Origin: Gammaproteobacteria bacterium DTU037
Lineage (GTDB): Bacteria > Pseudomonadota > Gammaproteobacteria > Pseudomonadales > Pseudomonadaceae
Length of the DNA: 64,000 nucleotides
Direction of reading: 5' to 3'
NCBI GenBank assembly: GCA_001513025.1
Contig: LFRZ01000019.1
Coordinates: 62,001 to 126,000 of the forward strand
Shown: one piece after another, positions 39,119-48,654 of the stretch
Layout: each line of letters begins with the position of its first letter
Numbering within the stretch: the first letter of the stretch is position 1
Position numbers and translations under genes: made by a program
The notes under the pieces: model-generated
Database searches by the model: none
The model's input: the letters and a program-made list of their open reading frames with translations, nothing else
What the model was told of the DNA's origin: nothing

Positions 39119-40279
39119 TTAGGTGTGAAGAGCATTGCAGCGGTATTGATTTTGGAGTGGCATGGCATATTGCATGATCAAGTAAGGACGATGCTGTTCT
39201 GGGCATGCGGCTAAACGGCGTTGCCACTCTTGCTGCGCAGTTAAGACTTCTTGGCGATTAAAAATCTCGGCAATCTCTGGTACTTCTAAACCAGCATCTT
39301 GCTGATCCCACATGGCCCAAGCGAGGTAGTGCACCGGGAATAAGCGATAATCGCGCCAGATTTGCTGATCAATTAAGTGCGCCAACTGTTTTGCATCAGC
39401 AAAGCCTGAGCTAATAATCGGGCAGAAATGTATATGCACACGGCCTTTATAGCCGGTAATGCCTTGCGCGATACTGGCATCATCTTCGCCGACTTGTTTT
39501 TTGTATTCCCCAGTTGTGGCGCGAATATACAGCTCGCGTGCTTTGGCAATATCACAAGGGTCATACTCATAACTGATGGCGACAGGGGTTAGGCGTAAAG
39601 AGTTAATCACCGCAAGAAAGTCTTCATCTTTACGTGATAAATGAAACATTTTTAAGATGGCGCTTTCGGTGCGGTCATCGCCATCTTTGGCACGACCTTC
39701 CGCTTGAGCAATCCAAATGGATTCATGGTCGTTTAAAATGGAATGGTTGATATAGGCGGATAACAATTGAAACGCGGCCAGTTTTTCACGGCGATTGGAG
39801 AGTGAGCGGTGCACAATAAAACTTTTATTAATGCGCATCAGGTCGCTGACAAACGAACGTTGCAGAAGGTTGTCGCCAATCGCGATACGAGGTGTCGTGT
39901 GTTTGGCCTGAAATAAAGCGTAATTAACAAAGGCCGGATCCATAACAATATCGCGGTGATTGGCTAGAAAAAGATGTGGCTCGCCGTTGTGTAGATGTTC
40001 AATCCCAGAAAAGCTAATACCATCAGTGGCTTGGGTAATGCTGCGCTCAACGTACGAGGCAATACGTTGTTGCAGGGCCAGCACGCTATTCACTGGACCC
40101 AGCTCCTTGCGTATTTTCCACGCAATAATAGGGCGCAGAAGCCAGCCTAAGTAACGTGAAGCGTTTGGAAAGCGGTATTGGGTGATTATGGATAAAAAGT
40201 CTACATCAGCCAGTAAGCGTTGTAATACAGTCGCCACTTCATCGTCATTGTAGGGGCGAATGCTATCAAATTGATCCAT
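39119..40279 (-). CDS. Glycerophosphate acyltransferase-domain protein
   Basis: A 386-residue protein with a PlsC-like acyltransferase domain. Motif I is NHRDIVMD (about 108-115), which fits the NHxxxxD catalytic pattern; IWIAQAEGRAKDGDDRT fits motif III (EGxR). It is longer than a standard 1-acylglycerol-3-phosphate acyltransferase and has no obvious N-terminal membrane helix, so its acceptor is uncertain. Proteins of this type are annotated as 1-acyl-sn-glycerol-3-phosphate acyltransferase in pseudomonads. The start is ATG at 40279; the next gene upstream is divergent. Confidence 0.8.
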   Translation of the reverse strand: MDQFDSIRPYNDDEVATVLQRLLADVDFLSIITQYRFPNASRYLGWLLRPIIAWKIRKELGPVNSVLALQQRIASYVERSITQATDGISFSGIEHLHNGEPHLFLANHRDIVMDPAFVNYALFQAKHTTPRIAIGDNLLQRSFVSDLMRINKSFIVHRSLSNRREKLAAFQLLSAYINHSILNDHESIWIAQAEGRAKDGDDRTESAILKMFHLSRKDEDFLAVINSLRLTPVAISYEYDPCDIAKARELYIRATTGEYKKQVGEDDASIAQGITGYKGRVHIHFCPIISSGFADAKQLAHLIDQQIWRDYRLFPVHYLAWAMWDQQDAGLEVPEIAEIFNRQEVLTAQQEWQRRLAACPEQHRPYLIMQYAMPLQNQYRCNALHT

Positions 40280-40383
40280 GTGATTCTCTTAGTCGGATGC
40301 TGTTCAGTGCTTTGGGCGCTGTAGGGTTGGACAAGTGGGCTATTATACCCGTATTAGTGCATAACTTGCAGAGGAGATCTAAG

Positions 40384-40653
40384 GTGCAAAGAATTCATGA
40401 ACCGGTTGATTTAATCGAAGCGCAGATGTTGATTAGCATGCTGCGCAGCGAGGGTATTGAGGTGTATTTGCAAGGGGAAGACTTGATTGGTGGCATGGGT
40501 GAGCTGCCTGCTTTAGGTTTGCTGGGCTTAATGGTGAGTGATCAGCAGGCACAGCAGGCGCACCAGCTGATTGTAAGTTACCAGCAGGCTACGCCGCTGG
40601 TAGACGGCGTGGAGTTGCAGCAGCTTGCTGCACCAGGCGTTTTAGAGTGCTAA
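40384..40653 (+). CDS. DUF2007 small protein
   Basis: An 89-residue protein. The pattern IHEPVDLIEAQMLISMLRSEGIEVYLQGEDLIGG-type (about residues 3-36), followed by GLLGLMVSDQQAQQAHQLI, fits the DUF2007 family of putative signal-transducing, PII-like small proteins. No function is proven. The start is GTG at 40384 because GAGGAG lies 8 bases before it; the upstream extension is not used. The SRAP-like gene follows after 18 bases, so the two are probably one operon. Confidence 0.78.
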   Translation: MQRIHEPVDLIEAQMLISMLRSEGIEVYLQGEDLIGGMGELPALGLLGLMVSDQQAQQAHQLIVSYQQATPLVDGVELQQLAAPGVLEC

Positions 40654-40671
40654 AAGAGGGATAAGGTGACT

Positions 40672-41289
40672 ATGTCGGGACGCTATGCTTTATTTAATTG
40701 GCCAGACACTCTGGCCCAGCTGCCGGGGTTTCCGCAGCAGATGCGCGCGCACTGGAATTTAGCCCCTAAATCGCAGGTGTTAATTCTGCTGCAACAGCAG
40801 CAAGAGTTGCAGGCCAGTACGGCATTATGGGGCTTTACCTCGGAGTGGATGACTGACTTAACCCGTGCGGTGGCACATGCTCGGGTTGAAACCGTCAGTA
40901 CCCAGCCAATGTTTAAAAAGGCCTGGCGCAATCAGCGTTGTCTGTTACCTGCCAATGGTTTTTTTGAATGGCGTGGACAGCATCGTAAACATCCTTTTTG
41001 GCTGTATACAGAAGAACCTATGCTGTATTTTGCCGCACTGTGGGATGTGTATGTGCTGCCGGGACGCAATTACTACAGTGTTGCGATGTTGACCCAGCAA
41101 GCCGCCAGTTTGCGTCGACCGATTCTGCTGAATGCTGAGCAACAAAGCCTATGGCTTAATCCCCAGACTAGCGATGCTGAGCTATTAGAACTGTTAGCCC
41201 GCGCGCAGCCACAGCTGCGTGAGCGGCGGGTCAGTACTTTGATTAATGATCCGTTAGTGGATGGGCCACATTGTTTGGATGTTGGCTAA
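40672..41289 (+). CDS. SRAP-family protein with altered active site
   Basis: A 205-residue protein of the SRAP (YedK/HMCES) family, which normally crosslinks to abasic sites in single-stranded DNA. Fold motifs are kept: NLAPKSQV, ARVETVSTQPMF, CLLPANGFFEW and a terminal LRRPILLNAEQQSLWL. Compared with E. coli YedK, Cys2 is Ser2 (MSGRY for MCGRF), Asn75 of NARVET is His69, and His160 of IHDRRP is Ser146. Only the catalytic Glu (Glu99) remains. The ATG at 40672 is supported by AAGG upstream; an earlier GTG would not restore a Cys2. It may be a pseudoenzyme that binds DNA without crosslinking. Confidence 0.85.
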   Translation: MSGRYALFNWPDTLAQLPGFPQQMRAHWNLAPKSQVLILLQQQQELQASTALWGFTSEWMTDLTRAVAHARVETVSTQPMFKKAWRNQRCLLPANGFFEWRGQHRKHPFWLYTEEPMLYFAALWDVYVLPGRNYYSVAMLTQQAASLRRPILLNAEQQSLWLNPQTSDAELLELLARAQPQLRERRVSTLINDPLVDGPHCLDVG

Positions 41290-41318
41290 CTGGCCTACTA
41301 AGCGCGACTGTGAGGTGT

Positions 41319-41591
41319 TTAGCACTCTTCGTGAAAGCGCTCAGCAATCAACTTTTGTAACGCCTCTAGCGCTTGTTCGGCCTGTTCGCCTTCAGCGCTA
41401 ATCAACAGCGGTGTGCCTTTACTGGCGGCCAACATCATCACCGACATAATGTTTTTACCATTAGTGAGATTGTTGGCATCACGACCAATGCTGACCTGAC
41501 AGGCGAATGTATTGGCTACTGAGACAAATTTTGCTGCTGCGCGGGCATGTAAACCCAGTTTGTTAATAATAGTGACTTGGCAACTAGGCAT
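41319..41591 (-). CDS. ptsO: HPr-like phosphocarrier NPr
   Basis: Phosphocarrier of the nitrogen-branch PTS, which passes phosphate from PtsP (EI-Ntr) to PtsN. The 90-residue protein has the phosphorylated His15 in [14 protein letters not shown] and the [13 protein letters not shown] motif around the Ser46-equivalent site. ATG at 41591 overlaps the rapZ stop by 8 bases; earlier codons in this frame are not conserved. It is the last gene of the rpoN-hpf-ptsN-rapZ-ptsO run. Confidence 0.94.
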   Translation of the reverse strand: MPSCQVTIINKLGLHARAAAKFVSVANTFACQVSIGRDANNLTNGKNIMSVMMLAASKGTPLLISAEGEQAEQALEALQKLIAERFHEEC

Positions 41592-42465
41592 CTTTTTTCT
41601 CATCAATACGCACTACATCGCGGTGGCGTATTTGTACATTGCTCAGTTCTTGGCTCAGCGCTTCACCGATGCGTTGCGCCATATACACAGAGCGGTGCTG
41701 ACCGCCGGTGCAACCAATGGCTACCGTGACATAGGCACGGTTGCTGGCAGCAAAGCGTGGTAACCATTTGGCTAAATAGGCATAAAGATCGCTGTACATA
41801 TCTTCGACATCAGCTTGCCGGCCTAGATAATCGACGATCGGCTGATCAAGGCCGCAGTATGCGCGCAACTCAGGCTTCCAGTACGGATTGGGCAGACAGC
41901 GAATATCAAACACCACATCCGCATCAACCGGTACACCGCGTTTGAAACCGAACGACTCAATTAAAAAGGCTGTGCCCGGCTCAGGCTTATCCAGCAAACG
42001 TAATTTGATGATGTCACGCAGCTGATACAGATTCAGGCGCGAGGTATCAATGGTTAAGTCGGCGAGGTCGGTAATAGGGCAGAGCAGCGTTTTCTCATCA
42101 CGAATGGCTTCAGCCAGTGAGCGCGAGTCATTGGTCAGCGGGTGGCGTCTACGGGTTTCTGAAAAGCGTTTGAGGAGGGTCTCATCGTCAGCATCAAGAT
42201 ACAGAACATCGCAGACAATATGCCGTGCGCGTAGCTCAGCTAGCAACTCGGGGAAGCGCTCCAGTTGATTGGGGGTGTTGCGTGCATCAATGGAGACGGC
42301 AATCTGCGGGTACACCAGCTCAGTGGCGAGCAGTGTGCGCTCGGCCAGTTCAGGCAGGAGCATGGCAGGGAGGTTGTCGATGCAATAAAAATTGTTATCT
42401 TCCAGCACATTTAACGCTGTGCTTTTACCTGATCCTGAACGACCACTCACGATAACTAAACGCAT
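41584..42465 (-). CDS. rapZ: RNase adapter / nucleotide-binding protein RapZ
   Basis: In E. coli, RapZ guides RNase E to the small RNA GlmZ and senses glucosamine-6-phosphate. The 293-residue protein has Walker [10 protein letters not shown] (residues 8-16), the [25 protein letters not shown] region, and the C-terminal domain with [17 protein letters not shown]. In Pseudomonas no GlmZ is recognised, so the regulatory target may differ. It sits between ptsN and ptsO. Confidence 0.94.
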   Translation of the reverse strand: MRLVIVSGRSGSGKSTALNVLEDNNFYCIDNLPAMLLPELAERTLLATELVYPQIAVSIDARNTPNQLERFPELLAELRARHIVCDVLYLDADDETLLKRFSETRRRHPLTNDSRSLAEAIRDEKTLLCPITDLADLTIDTSRLNLYQLRDIIKLRLLDKPEPGTAFLIESFGFKRGVPVDADVVFDIRCLPNPYWKPELRAYCGLDQPIVDYLGRQADVEDMYSDLYAYLAKWLPRFAASNRAYVTVAIGCTGGQHRSVYMAQRIGEALSQELSNVQIRHRDVVRIDEKKDA

Positions 42466-42477
42466 GACAAAGAACCT

Positions 42478-42936
42478 CTAGAGTTGAGCATCAAGCACGG
42501 CTTGGTATAAAGCTATGCTATTGGGCGCATGACGCAAGCGTTCGCGGACATCATCTTGCTCAAAAATACTAGCAATCTGGCGCAATAATTCTAAGTGTTG
42601 ATCAGTGGCTTGTTCAGGCACTAATAACACAAAGAGTAGATCAACCGGTTCGCCATCAATGGCGTCAAAATCAACCGCGGTTTCGAGGTGTAGTATTGCA
42701 CTGACTGGGGCATTGCAGCCAATCAGTCGGCAATGTGGAATAGCAATACCATTACCAAAACCTGTCGAACCGAGCTTTTCACGAGCCACTAGGCTTTCGA
42801 AAATAACATCTTCATCGATATCAGGTAAATCAGTGGCAATTAAATGGGCAATGTATTCAAGGACGCGTTTCTTACTGCCTCCCGGCACGTTCACTTGGGA
42901 ACGTGCCGGGGTCAGTATATGTTCTAATCGAATCAT
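42478..42936 (-). CDS. ptsN: PTS IIA-Ntr regulatory protein
   Basis: Last carrier of the nitrogen-branch PTS; its phosphorylation state controls potassium transport, carbon/nitrogen balance and PHA-related genes in pseudomonads. The 152-residue protein has the phosphorylated His68 in GNGIAIPHCRL, plus KLGSTGF and DAIDGEPVDLLFVLLVPE. ATG at 42936 is used because homologues begin MIRLE. Its codons about 9-18 contain a perfect 12-base inverted repeat (42881-42910) that would form a strong mRNA hairpin close to the start. Confidence 0.95.
   Translation of the reverse strand: MIRLEHILTPARSQVNVPGGSKKRVLEYIAHLIATDLPDIDEDVIFESLVAREKLGSTGFGNGIAIPHCRLIGCNAPVSAILHLETAVDFDAIDGEPVDLLFVLLVPEQATDQHLELLRQIASIFEQDDVRERLRHAPNSIALYQAVLDAQL
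42881..42910 (-). promoter_or_regulatory. Strong hairpin inside the start of ptsN
   Basis: Perfect 12-base arms CCCGGCACGTTC and GAACGTGCCGGG around a 6-base loop, 26 bases after the ptsN start codon. The arms are GC-rich and lie within coding sequence; an effect on translation or mRNA stability is inference. Confidence 0.5.
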
Positions 42937-42943
42937 ATAAGTC

Positions 42944-43252
42944 TTAACGTTCAAGAACGCCTTTTTGACGATCCAGTTGTTTTTCTTTGTGTTTGATTAA
43001 TTGGCGATCCAATTTATCAACCAGTAAGTCGATAGCGGCATACATATCGTCATGCTCAGCATTGGCAATGATTTCACCACCAGCAATCAATAAGGTTGCA
43101 TCAATTGTTTGCTTTACTTTCTCAACGCCAAGTGTCACGCGAATACTGGTGATTTTGTCGAAGTGACGTTCCAGTTTTGTGAACTTGCCATTAATGTATT
43201 CACGTAGTGCTTCAGTAACGTCCAGCTGATGGCCTGTGATGTTGATTTGCAT
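42944..43252 (-). CDS. hpf: Ribosome hibernation promoting factor
   Basis: Binds the 30S subunit and promotes inactive 100S dimers in stationary phase. The 102-residue protein is the short HPF form: MQINITGHQLDVTEALREYI, LERHFDKITSIRVTL and DDMYAAIDLLVDKLDRQLIKHK. A short form needs RMF to make 100S ribosomes; rmf is not in the window. It lies between rpoN and ptsN, the usual place. Confidence 0.95.
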   Translation of the reverse strand: MQINITGHQLDVTEALREYINGKFTKLERHFDKITSIRVTLGVEKVKQTIDATLLIAGGEIIANAEHDDMYAAIDLLVDKLDRQLIKHKEKQLDRQKGVLER

Positions 43253-43334
43253 ACCGTTCTCCTTAGTTTCACTGCTTGGTGCGGTGTTTGCAGGATTGTA
43301 CCGCCTGCGTAAATTAAGTGTTACTAACCAATGT

Positions 43335-44816
43335 CTATAGTAGCTGTTTTCGCTCCGTTGACGAGGCTATTCCAAGTGACTCTCGATACTTAGCAATGGT
43401 GCGCCGCGCCACCTGAATCCCTTGTTCTTCCAGTAAAGCAGCAATCTTGCTATCACTCAATGGTTTCTTAGGGTTTTCTGCGGCAACCAGTTTAGAAATA
43501 ATCGCACGGATGGCAGTTGATGAGCATTCGCCGCCTTCTGTGGTGTTGACATGGCTTGAGAAAAAATATTTTAACTCAAAAATACCGCGTGGCGTATGCA
43601 TATATTTTTGCGTAGTAACGCGTGAAATGGTTGACTCATGCATGCCAACCACCTCCGCAATGTCAGCCAAGACCAACGGCTTCATTGCTTCGGGTCCATA
43701 ATCAAAAAAACCACGCTGATAATCCAAAATTTGCGTGGCTACTTTGAGTAATGTTTCATTCCGGCTTTGCAGGCTTTTAATAAACCAGCGTGCTTCTTGC
43801 AGTTGAGTGCGTAAAAAGGTGTTATCGGCGCTATTGTCCGCACGTTGAATAAAACTGGCGTACTGTGCATTGACGCTTAAACGTGGCGCAATCTCTGGGT
43901 TAAGCTCAACGATCCAGCGATTATTAGCCTTACGTACAATCACGTCGGGCACGATATATTCAGGCTCTTGGCTCTCAATCAGTGAGCCGGGGCGTGGATT
44001 AAGGCTTTGGATCAGTTGCACCACCTCTTTGAGCGCATCTTCTTTGAGGCGCAGGCGTCGCATCAACTGGCTGTAGTCGCGGCTACCGAGCAACTCTAAA
44101 TGATCTTTGCAGAGTACTTTGGCCTCGCTGAGCCAAGGGGTATGACTGGGTAGATGCTGCAGTTGCAGCAGGAGGCATTCACTGAGATTACGTGCCGCAA
44201 TACCTGTGGGTTCAAACTGCTGTACACGCTTGAGCACCATCTCTACTTCATCGAGTTCAATATGTTGCATGGGATCAAAGGAGGCGAGAATTTCGTCGAG
44301 GCTTTCTTGTAAATAACCGTCATTGCCGATGCTGTCGATAATCACTGTGGCAATCATTCGATCGCTGTCGGTCATTTTCGCTAGATTCAGCTGCCAGAGT
44401 AGGTGCGTTTGCAGGTCAACGCCTGCGGAAGAGGTGCTACTAGCATCCCATTCTTCGCTATTGCTGCTGGGTAGGGTGCTGGCGCTGGATTGGTAGATAT
44501 CATCCCACGAGGTGTCAATCTCAAGCTCATTGGGGATTTGTTCGGTCCAGTCTGTTGAGTCTTGCTGCTTCTCGGTGCTGTTCGCCGCATCGTCCTCGCC
44601 GGCTGATTGGCCGCCGTGGCTATTATCGACTGGTGGGCTGGCTGCGTTAGCATGCTCGCCATCTTCTTCGCGCTCAAGCATGGGGTTGCTGTCCAAGGCT
44701 TCTTGGATTTCTTCTTGCAAGTCTAAGGTCGACATTTGCAATAAGCGAATGGCTTGCTGCAATTGTGGGGTCATGCTCAGTTGCTGACCCATTTTTAAAA
44801 CGAGTGAGGCTTTCAT
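43335..44816 (-). CDS. rpoN: RNA polymerase sigma-54 factor
   Basis: Recognises -24/-12 promoters and needs an AAA+ activator. The 493-residue protein has the Gln-rich N-terminal activator-contact region ([22 protein letters not shown]), an acidic linker (about 55-115), the core-binding domain and the C-terminal DNA-binding domain with the RpoN box [10 protein letters not shown] near residue 475. It follows lptB and precedes hpf and ptsN, the standard cluster. Confidence 0.97.
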   Translation of the reverse strand: MKASLVLKMGQQLSMTPQLQQAIRLLQMSTLDLQEEIQEALDSNPMLEREEDGEHANAASPPVDNSHGGQSAGEDDAANSTEKQQDSTDWTEQIPNELEIDTSWDDIYQSSASTLPSSNSEEWDASSTSSAGVDLQTHLLWQLNLAKMTDSDRMIATVIIDSIGNDGYLQESLDEILASFDPMQHIELDEVEMVLKRVQQFEPTGIAARNLSECLLLQLQHLPSHTPWLSEAKVLCKDHLELLGSRDYSQLMRRLRLKEDALKEVVQLIQSLNPRPGSLIESQEPEYIVPDVIVRKANNRWIVELNPEIAPRLSVNAQYASFIQRADNSADNTFLRTQLQEARWFIKSLQSRNETLLKVATQILDYQRGFFDYGPEAMKPLVLADIAEVVGMHESTISRVTTQKYMHTPRGIFELKYFFSSHVNTTEGGECSSTAIRAIISKLVAAENPKKPLSDSKIAALLEEQGIQVARRTIAKYRESLGIASSTERKQLL

Positions 44817-44989
44817 AATGGAAAGGCATTACTCCTAATCAGCAGTGTGCCAAAGATTGGCGTCTAGCAAGATTTATGCCTGATTTTTTACTGTTTGCCT
44901 AGACTTGACAAGCAATTACTCATGGAAAGTGAGCCAGAGAGGGCGTATTTAGGCTGTGCACAACCCTGTGACAGCCTTGCTATAGTAGC

Positions 44990-45718
44990 TTATAAACGGA
45001 ATTCTTGGCCCAAATACACATCTCTGACTAATTGGTTGTCAAGGATGCTACTGGGTGATCCTGCGGCAATGATTTGCCCTTCACTGACGATATATGCGGT
45101 TTCGCAGATGTCTAGGGTTTCGCGCACGTTATGGTCGGTGATCAGCACACCGATGCCTTTATCTTTTAAGTGATAAATAATTTGTTTGATATCGCCGACA
45201 GAGATGGGGTCGACACCGGCAAAGGGCTCATCCAGTAAAATAAACTTTGGGTTGGTGGCCAACGCACGAGCAATTTCCACACGACGCCGTTCACCGCCAG
45301 ATAAGCTCATACCTAGGTTGTTGCGTAAGTGCGTGATATGGAACTCTTGCAATAGCTCGTCTAAGGCTTGCAGGCGCCCAGCACGGTCCAGATCTTTACG
45401 TAACTCTAAAATAGCTAAAATGTTATCGGCCACGCTGAGCTTGCGGAAAATCGATGCCTCTTGCGGCAAATAACCAATACCCGCGCGTGCACGGCCGTGC
45501 ATCGGCTGGAAGCTGACATCCGTCTGATCAATAAAAACACTGCCTTTGTCAGCTTTGACCAAGCCGACAATCATATAAAAACAGGTGGTTTTACCGGCAC
45601 CATTGGGGCCCAATAAGCCAACAATTTGCCCGCTTTGAATGGAGACGCTGACATCGCGCACCACGTTGCGGCCTTTGTAGGATTTAGCCAGATGCTTGGC
45701 GGTTAGGGTGCTGCTCAT
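44990..45718 (-). CDS. lptB: LPS export ABC ATPase LptB
   Basis: Cytoplasmic ATPase that powers LptFG extraction of LPS from the inner membrane. The 242-residue protein has Walker [11 protein letters not shown] (about residues 38-47), the Q-loop, signature LSGGERRR, Walker [11 protein letters not shown] and the H-loop in LITDHNVRE. The start codon overlaps the lptA stop by four bases. lptF and lptG are not in the window. Confidence 0.96.
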   Translation of the reverse strand: MSSTLTAKHLAKSYKGRNVVRDVSVSIQSGQIVGLLGPNGAGKTTCFYMIVGLVKADKGSVFIDQTDVSFQPMHGRARAGIGYLPQEASIFRKLSVADNILAILELRKDLDRAGRLQALDELLQEFHITHLRNNLGMSLSGGERRRVEIARALATNPKFILLDEPFAGVDPISVGDIKQIIYHLKDKGIGVLITDHNVRETLDICETAYIVSEGQIIAAGSPSSILDNQLVRDVYLGQEFRL

Positions 45719-46263
45719 GGCGCGCTTGACTCTGTTGTGCTTTCTTTGTTTTTAGGCTGGATCACCATATTGATACGTGGCGAAGGCGTGGTAATGGTGC
45801 CTTGCTTGCCGCGTCCAGCTGTGACAATTTGTTTTTGTGTATCGTAGACAATTTTTTCACCACGGAAAGTATTGCCTTGTTGGATGACCTTAGCTTGGTC
45901 AAGGATAATGATTTTTTCATTATTGGCAAAGTACTGAATCATCAGGCCGTACGCTTGGATGATCTCTTTATCTGTGGATGGCTGTTGCTCATAATACGCA
46001 GGCTTGCCGAGCGAAGTGAAAACGTCAATATCACCGCTTTTATTCAGACTGATAGTGACAGTGTCACCAGTAATCTTCAGCGTTCCTTGGGTGATAATCA
46101 CGTCGCCGCGATAAATTGCCACGCCGCGCTTATCGTCCATTTCTGCGCTATCAGCCTGGATATTAATCGGTTGCTGGCTATCAGAGGGTAGGGCCTGAGC
46201 CAGGCCGCTGAGCAAGCTTAAGCCTGCGGTAATGAGTACAGCGGTTGTTCTAGCGAACGTCAT
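45715..46263 (-). CDS. lptA: LPS periplasmic bridge protein LptA
   Basis: Forms the periplasmic beta-jellyroll bridge that carries LPS between LptC and LptD. The 182-residue protein has a signal peptide (about 1-24, ending AQA) and an OstA domain: [30 protein letters not shown] and [21 protein letters not shown]. It overlaps lptC by 14 bases and lptB by four, so all three are coupled. A Lys/Glu/Ser-rich tail ends the protein. Confidence 0.93.
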   Translation of the reverse strand: MTFARTTAVLITAGLSLLSGLAQALPSDSQQPINIQADSAEMDDKRGVAIYRGDVIITQGTLKITGDTVTISLNKSGDIDVFTSLGKPAYYEQQPSTDKEIIQAYGLMIQYFANNEKIIILDQAKVIQQGNTFRGEKIVYDTQKQIVTAGRGKQGTITTPSPRINMVIQPKNKESTTESSAP

Positions 46264-46819
46264 GTCGGCCTCTCACGTTTGAAAGTAAATGCATTTTGCT
46301 TTCATTTAAATAAGTTTGCATACCAACGCCAGTGGTAATGCCGTTGGCTGCTTCAATTTTTACTGCAAGCGGTGTGTGTGCATATTCAGTGTCCGGCACG
46401 TAAAACAGTTGTTCTGTGCTGAGAATGGTTGGACGCCCTTTTTCATCAGTACGTTCAATACGAACATTTTGGCTCAGCTCAACCTGTGTGCCGCCCGGGC
46501 TGACTAGGCTGCGTTCGCTGCTAATCTTCCATGGCAATTCGTTGCCGCGAAACAGTAATAAGTTAGGTTGCAATAATAGCGTAATATCATCGTGCTGCGT
46601 ATGCTCAATGCGTGGGCTGCTGAGTTCATAGTGCAGTGCGCCGCTCTGGTTAAATTGCAGGGTATGGGTGCCCTTTGCAAAGAAATCGATGGTGTTTTCA
46701 GCGGCTGTTAGCGCTGGTAACTCATTTTCTGAAGGGCTGTTTATATTCCAATAACCCAAGGCTGCAACTAAAGCCGCGAAAGGTAAAAAGAATAAAGCCA
46801 AACGTACGTTTGCAGACAT
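46250..46819 (-). CDS. lptC: LPS export protein LptC
   Basis: Bitopic inner-membrane protein that passes LPS from LptBFG to LptA. The 189-residue protein has one N-terminal transmembrane helix (about 6-24, LALFFLPFAALVAALGYW) and a periplasmic jellyroll domain (ALHYELSSPRIEHTQHDDITLL). ATG at 46819 is used; a GTG two codons upstream is possible. It lies between kdsC and lptA. Confidence 0.92.
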   Translation of the reverse strand: MSANVRLALFFLPFAALVAALGYWNINSPSENELPALTAAENTIDFFAKGTHTLQFNQSGALHYELSSPRIEHTQHDDITLLLQPNLLLFRGNELPWKISSERSLVSPGGTQVELSQNVRIERTDEKGRPTILSTEQLFYVPDTEYAHTPLAVKIEAANGITTGVGMQTYLNESKMHLLSNVRGRHDVR

Positions 46820-46834
46820 AGGCACAACCCGAAA

Positions 46835-47371
46835 TTATAAATAAGCGTTTTGTGCGGCGTCGAGTGTCCCTTGCGCCGCCATAATAAATTCGCAAAGCTC
46901 GCGTGCCGCACCTTCTCCGCCGCGTAAGGTGGTTACCGCTTGCGCGTGTTGGCGGACAAAACTATTGGCATTAGCGACCGCTATACCTAAAGCAACGCAG
47001 CGAATTGGCGCTAAATCAGGTAGATCATCACCTAAATAGGCCACTTGATGATAAGACAACTGCAGTGTGCTCAACAGCTCATCTAAAGCAATGCGCTTAT
47101 CTTCGCGGCCCTGCACCAGATGCTTGATGCTTAAGTTTGCTGCACGGCGCTCAACAATGCTAGAGGTGCGCCCCGTAATAATTGCAACGTTGACGCCGGA
47201 GCTCATCAGCATTTTAATGCCTTGGCCGTCTAGGGTGCTGAATGCCTTGGCTTCACTGCCATCGCCAAGAAAATACAGCTTACCGTCAGTCAGTACGCCG
47301 TCCACATCCAAAACCAGTAAACGCACAGCCTGTGCGCGCTGGACTAAATCAGTATGGCTCAGGCTTAGCAT
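46835..47371 (-). CDS. kdsC: KDO-8-phosphate phosphatase KdsC
   Basis: Removes the phosphate from KDO-8-phosphate to give Kdo, the inner-core LPS sugar. The 178-residue class C0 HAD protein has motif I LLVLDVDGVLTDG (about 18-30), Thr in AIITGRTSSIVERRA, and motif IV YLGDDLPDLAPI. The stop of kdsD overlaps its start by one base. Length and motifs fit the tetrameric KdsC family. Confidence 0.95.
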   Translation of the reverse strand: MLSLSHTDLVQRAQAVRLLVLDVDGVLTDGKLYFLGDGSEAKAFSTLDGQGIKMLMSSGVNVAIITGRTSSIVERRAANLSIKHLVQGREDKRIALDELLSTLQLSYHQVAYLGDDLPDLAPIRCVALGIAVANANSFVRQHAQAVTTLRGGEGAARELCEFIMAAQGTLDAAQNAYL

Positions 47372-48345
47372 TACATCACTCCTGCACGTAATAAGTCATG
47401 CATATTTAAGGCACCAATGGCTTGATTATGTTCATTGACTACTGGCAAAGAGCTGATTTTATGATCTTCCATGATTTTTAATGCTTCGGCTGCGAGCATT
47501 TCTGGACGTGCGGTTTTGCCGCCATGGGTCATTAAATCGTCAATGCTGGCCTCACGCACATCAATGCCTTTATCTAACGCGCGGCGTAAATCACCGTCAG
47601 TGAAAATTCCCGCTAAGCTTTGATCAGATGCCAGGATCAGGGTCATACCTAAGCCTTTTTGCGTCATTTCGAGCAAGGTTTCACGCAAGGACGCACCGTG
47701 AGCGACAGCAGGCAATTCAGCACCGCTGTGCATCACATGTTCGACTTTAAGCAGCAGACGACGACCAAGGGCGCCGCCTGGGTGCGAAAAGGCAAAGTCT
47801 TCAGGGGTGAAGCCACGCGCCTCAAGTAGCGCAATCGCTAGCGCATCGCCCAGTACCAAAGTGACAGTGGTGGATGAGGTCGGGGCTAAATTCAGCGGAC
47901 ACGCTTCTTGTGCGACCTGAGTGTCTAAATTGACCTCTGCGGCATGGGCCAAGCTTGAATCTGGATTGCCGGTCATGCTAATCAAGGTAATGCCTTGGCG
48001 CTTAATCAACGGCAATAAGGTGATGATTTCATTAGTGGTGCCTGAGTTGGATAAGGCTAGCACCACATCATCGGCGGTGATCATGCCCATATCACCGTGA
48101 CTGGCTTCCGCCGGGTGCACAAAAAACGCAGGTGTGCCGGTGCTGGCTAAAGTAGCCGCAATTTTATTGCCGATATGACCCGATTTACCCATACCGACCA
48201 CCACTACGCGACCTTTACAGGCCAAAATCAGCTCGCAGGCTTTAACAAAGCTGCTATCAATACGCGCCAGTAAGCTGGTAATCGCGTCTTGTTCGAGACT
48301 AATGGTGCGTTTTGCAGAAGCAATCAGAGCGTCAGGTGAGAACAT
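47371..48345 (-). CDS. kdsD: Arabinose-5-phosphate isomerase KdsD
   Basis: Converts ribulose-5-phosphate to arabinose-5-phosphate, the first step of Kdo synthesis. The 324-residue protein has an N-terminal SIS domain (about 35-170, GKSGHIGNKIAATLASTGTPAFF and LALSNSGTTNEI) and two C-terminal CBS domains (about 205-265 and 270-324). It heads the minus-strand run to ptsO; the promoter is expected in the 309-base gap 48346-48654 but none is clear. Confidence 0.95.
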   Translation of the reverse strand: MFSPDALIASAKRTISLEQDAITSLLARIDSSFVKACELILACKGRVVVVGMGKSGHIGNKIAATLASTGTPAFFVHPAEASHGDMGMITADDVVLALSNSGTTNEIITLLPLIKRQGITLISMTGNPDSSLAHAAEVNLDTQVAQEACPLNLAPTSSTTVTLVLGDALAIALLEARGFTPEDFAFSHPGGALGRRLLLKVEHVMHSGAELPAVAHGASLRETLLEMTQKGLGMTLILASDQSLAGIFTDGDLRRALDKGIDVREASIDDLMTHGGKTARPEMLAAEALKIMEDHKISSLPVVNEHNQAIGALNMHDLLRAGVM

Positions 48346-48654
48346 AATGAATTATTCTTCAGCACAAAAAAGTAATTATACGTGAAATCACTGAGCAACT
48401 CATCCGCTGTTATTGCGCGCAGCCGGTGTGAAGGGAGCGGCGTCTTTGGCTGGCTGAATCGATTCGTCCCTGCTGAGCTGGGCTGACAGAGGATGCTTGG
48501 CTGCAACCCTAGTTGTGCACGCCGCTAGGTGCAGATTAAATTAGAATCGAGTGATACAGCCTGCTTGGCGACTTTATTAAAGAGTCAGTAGGGCAAACAC
48601 TGTAGAATAGAAAGCGTTCCCGTTAAGGGTTAGAAGAGTCAGGGTGAAACATAT
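48346..48654. other. Intergenic region between divergent kdsD and DEAD-box helicase
   Basis: About 309 bases without a gene. A TAGAAT box at 48603-48608 is a possible -10 for the helicase gene, but no matching -35 is seen. No hairpin, repeat or known RNA motif was recognised. Short frames on both strands are unsupported. Confidence 0.5.
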
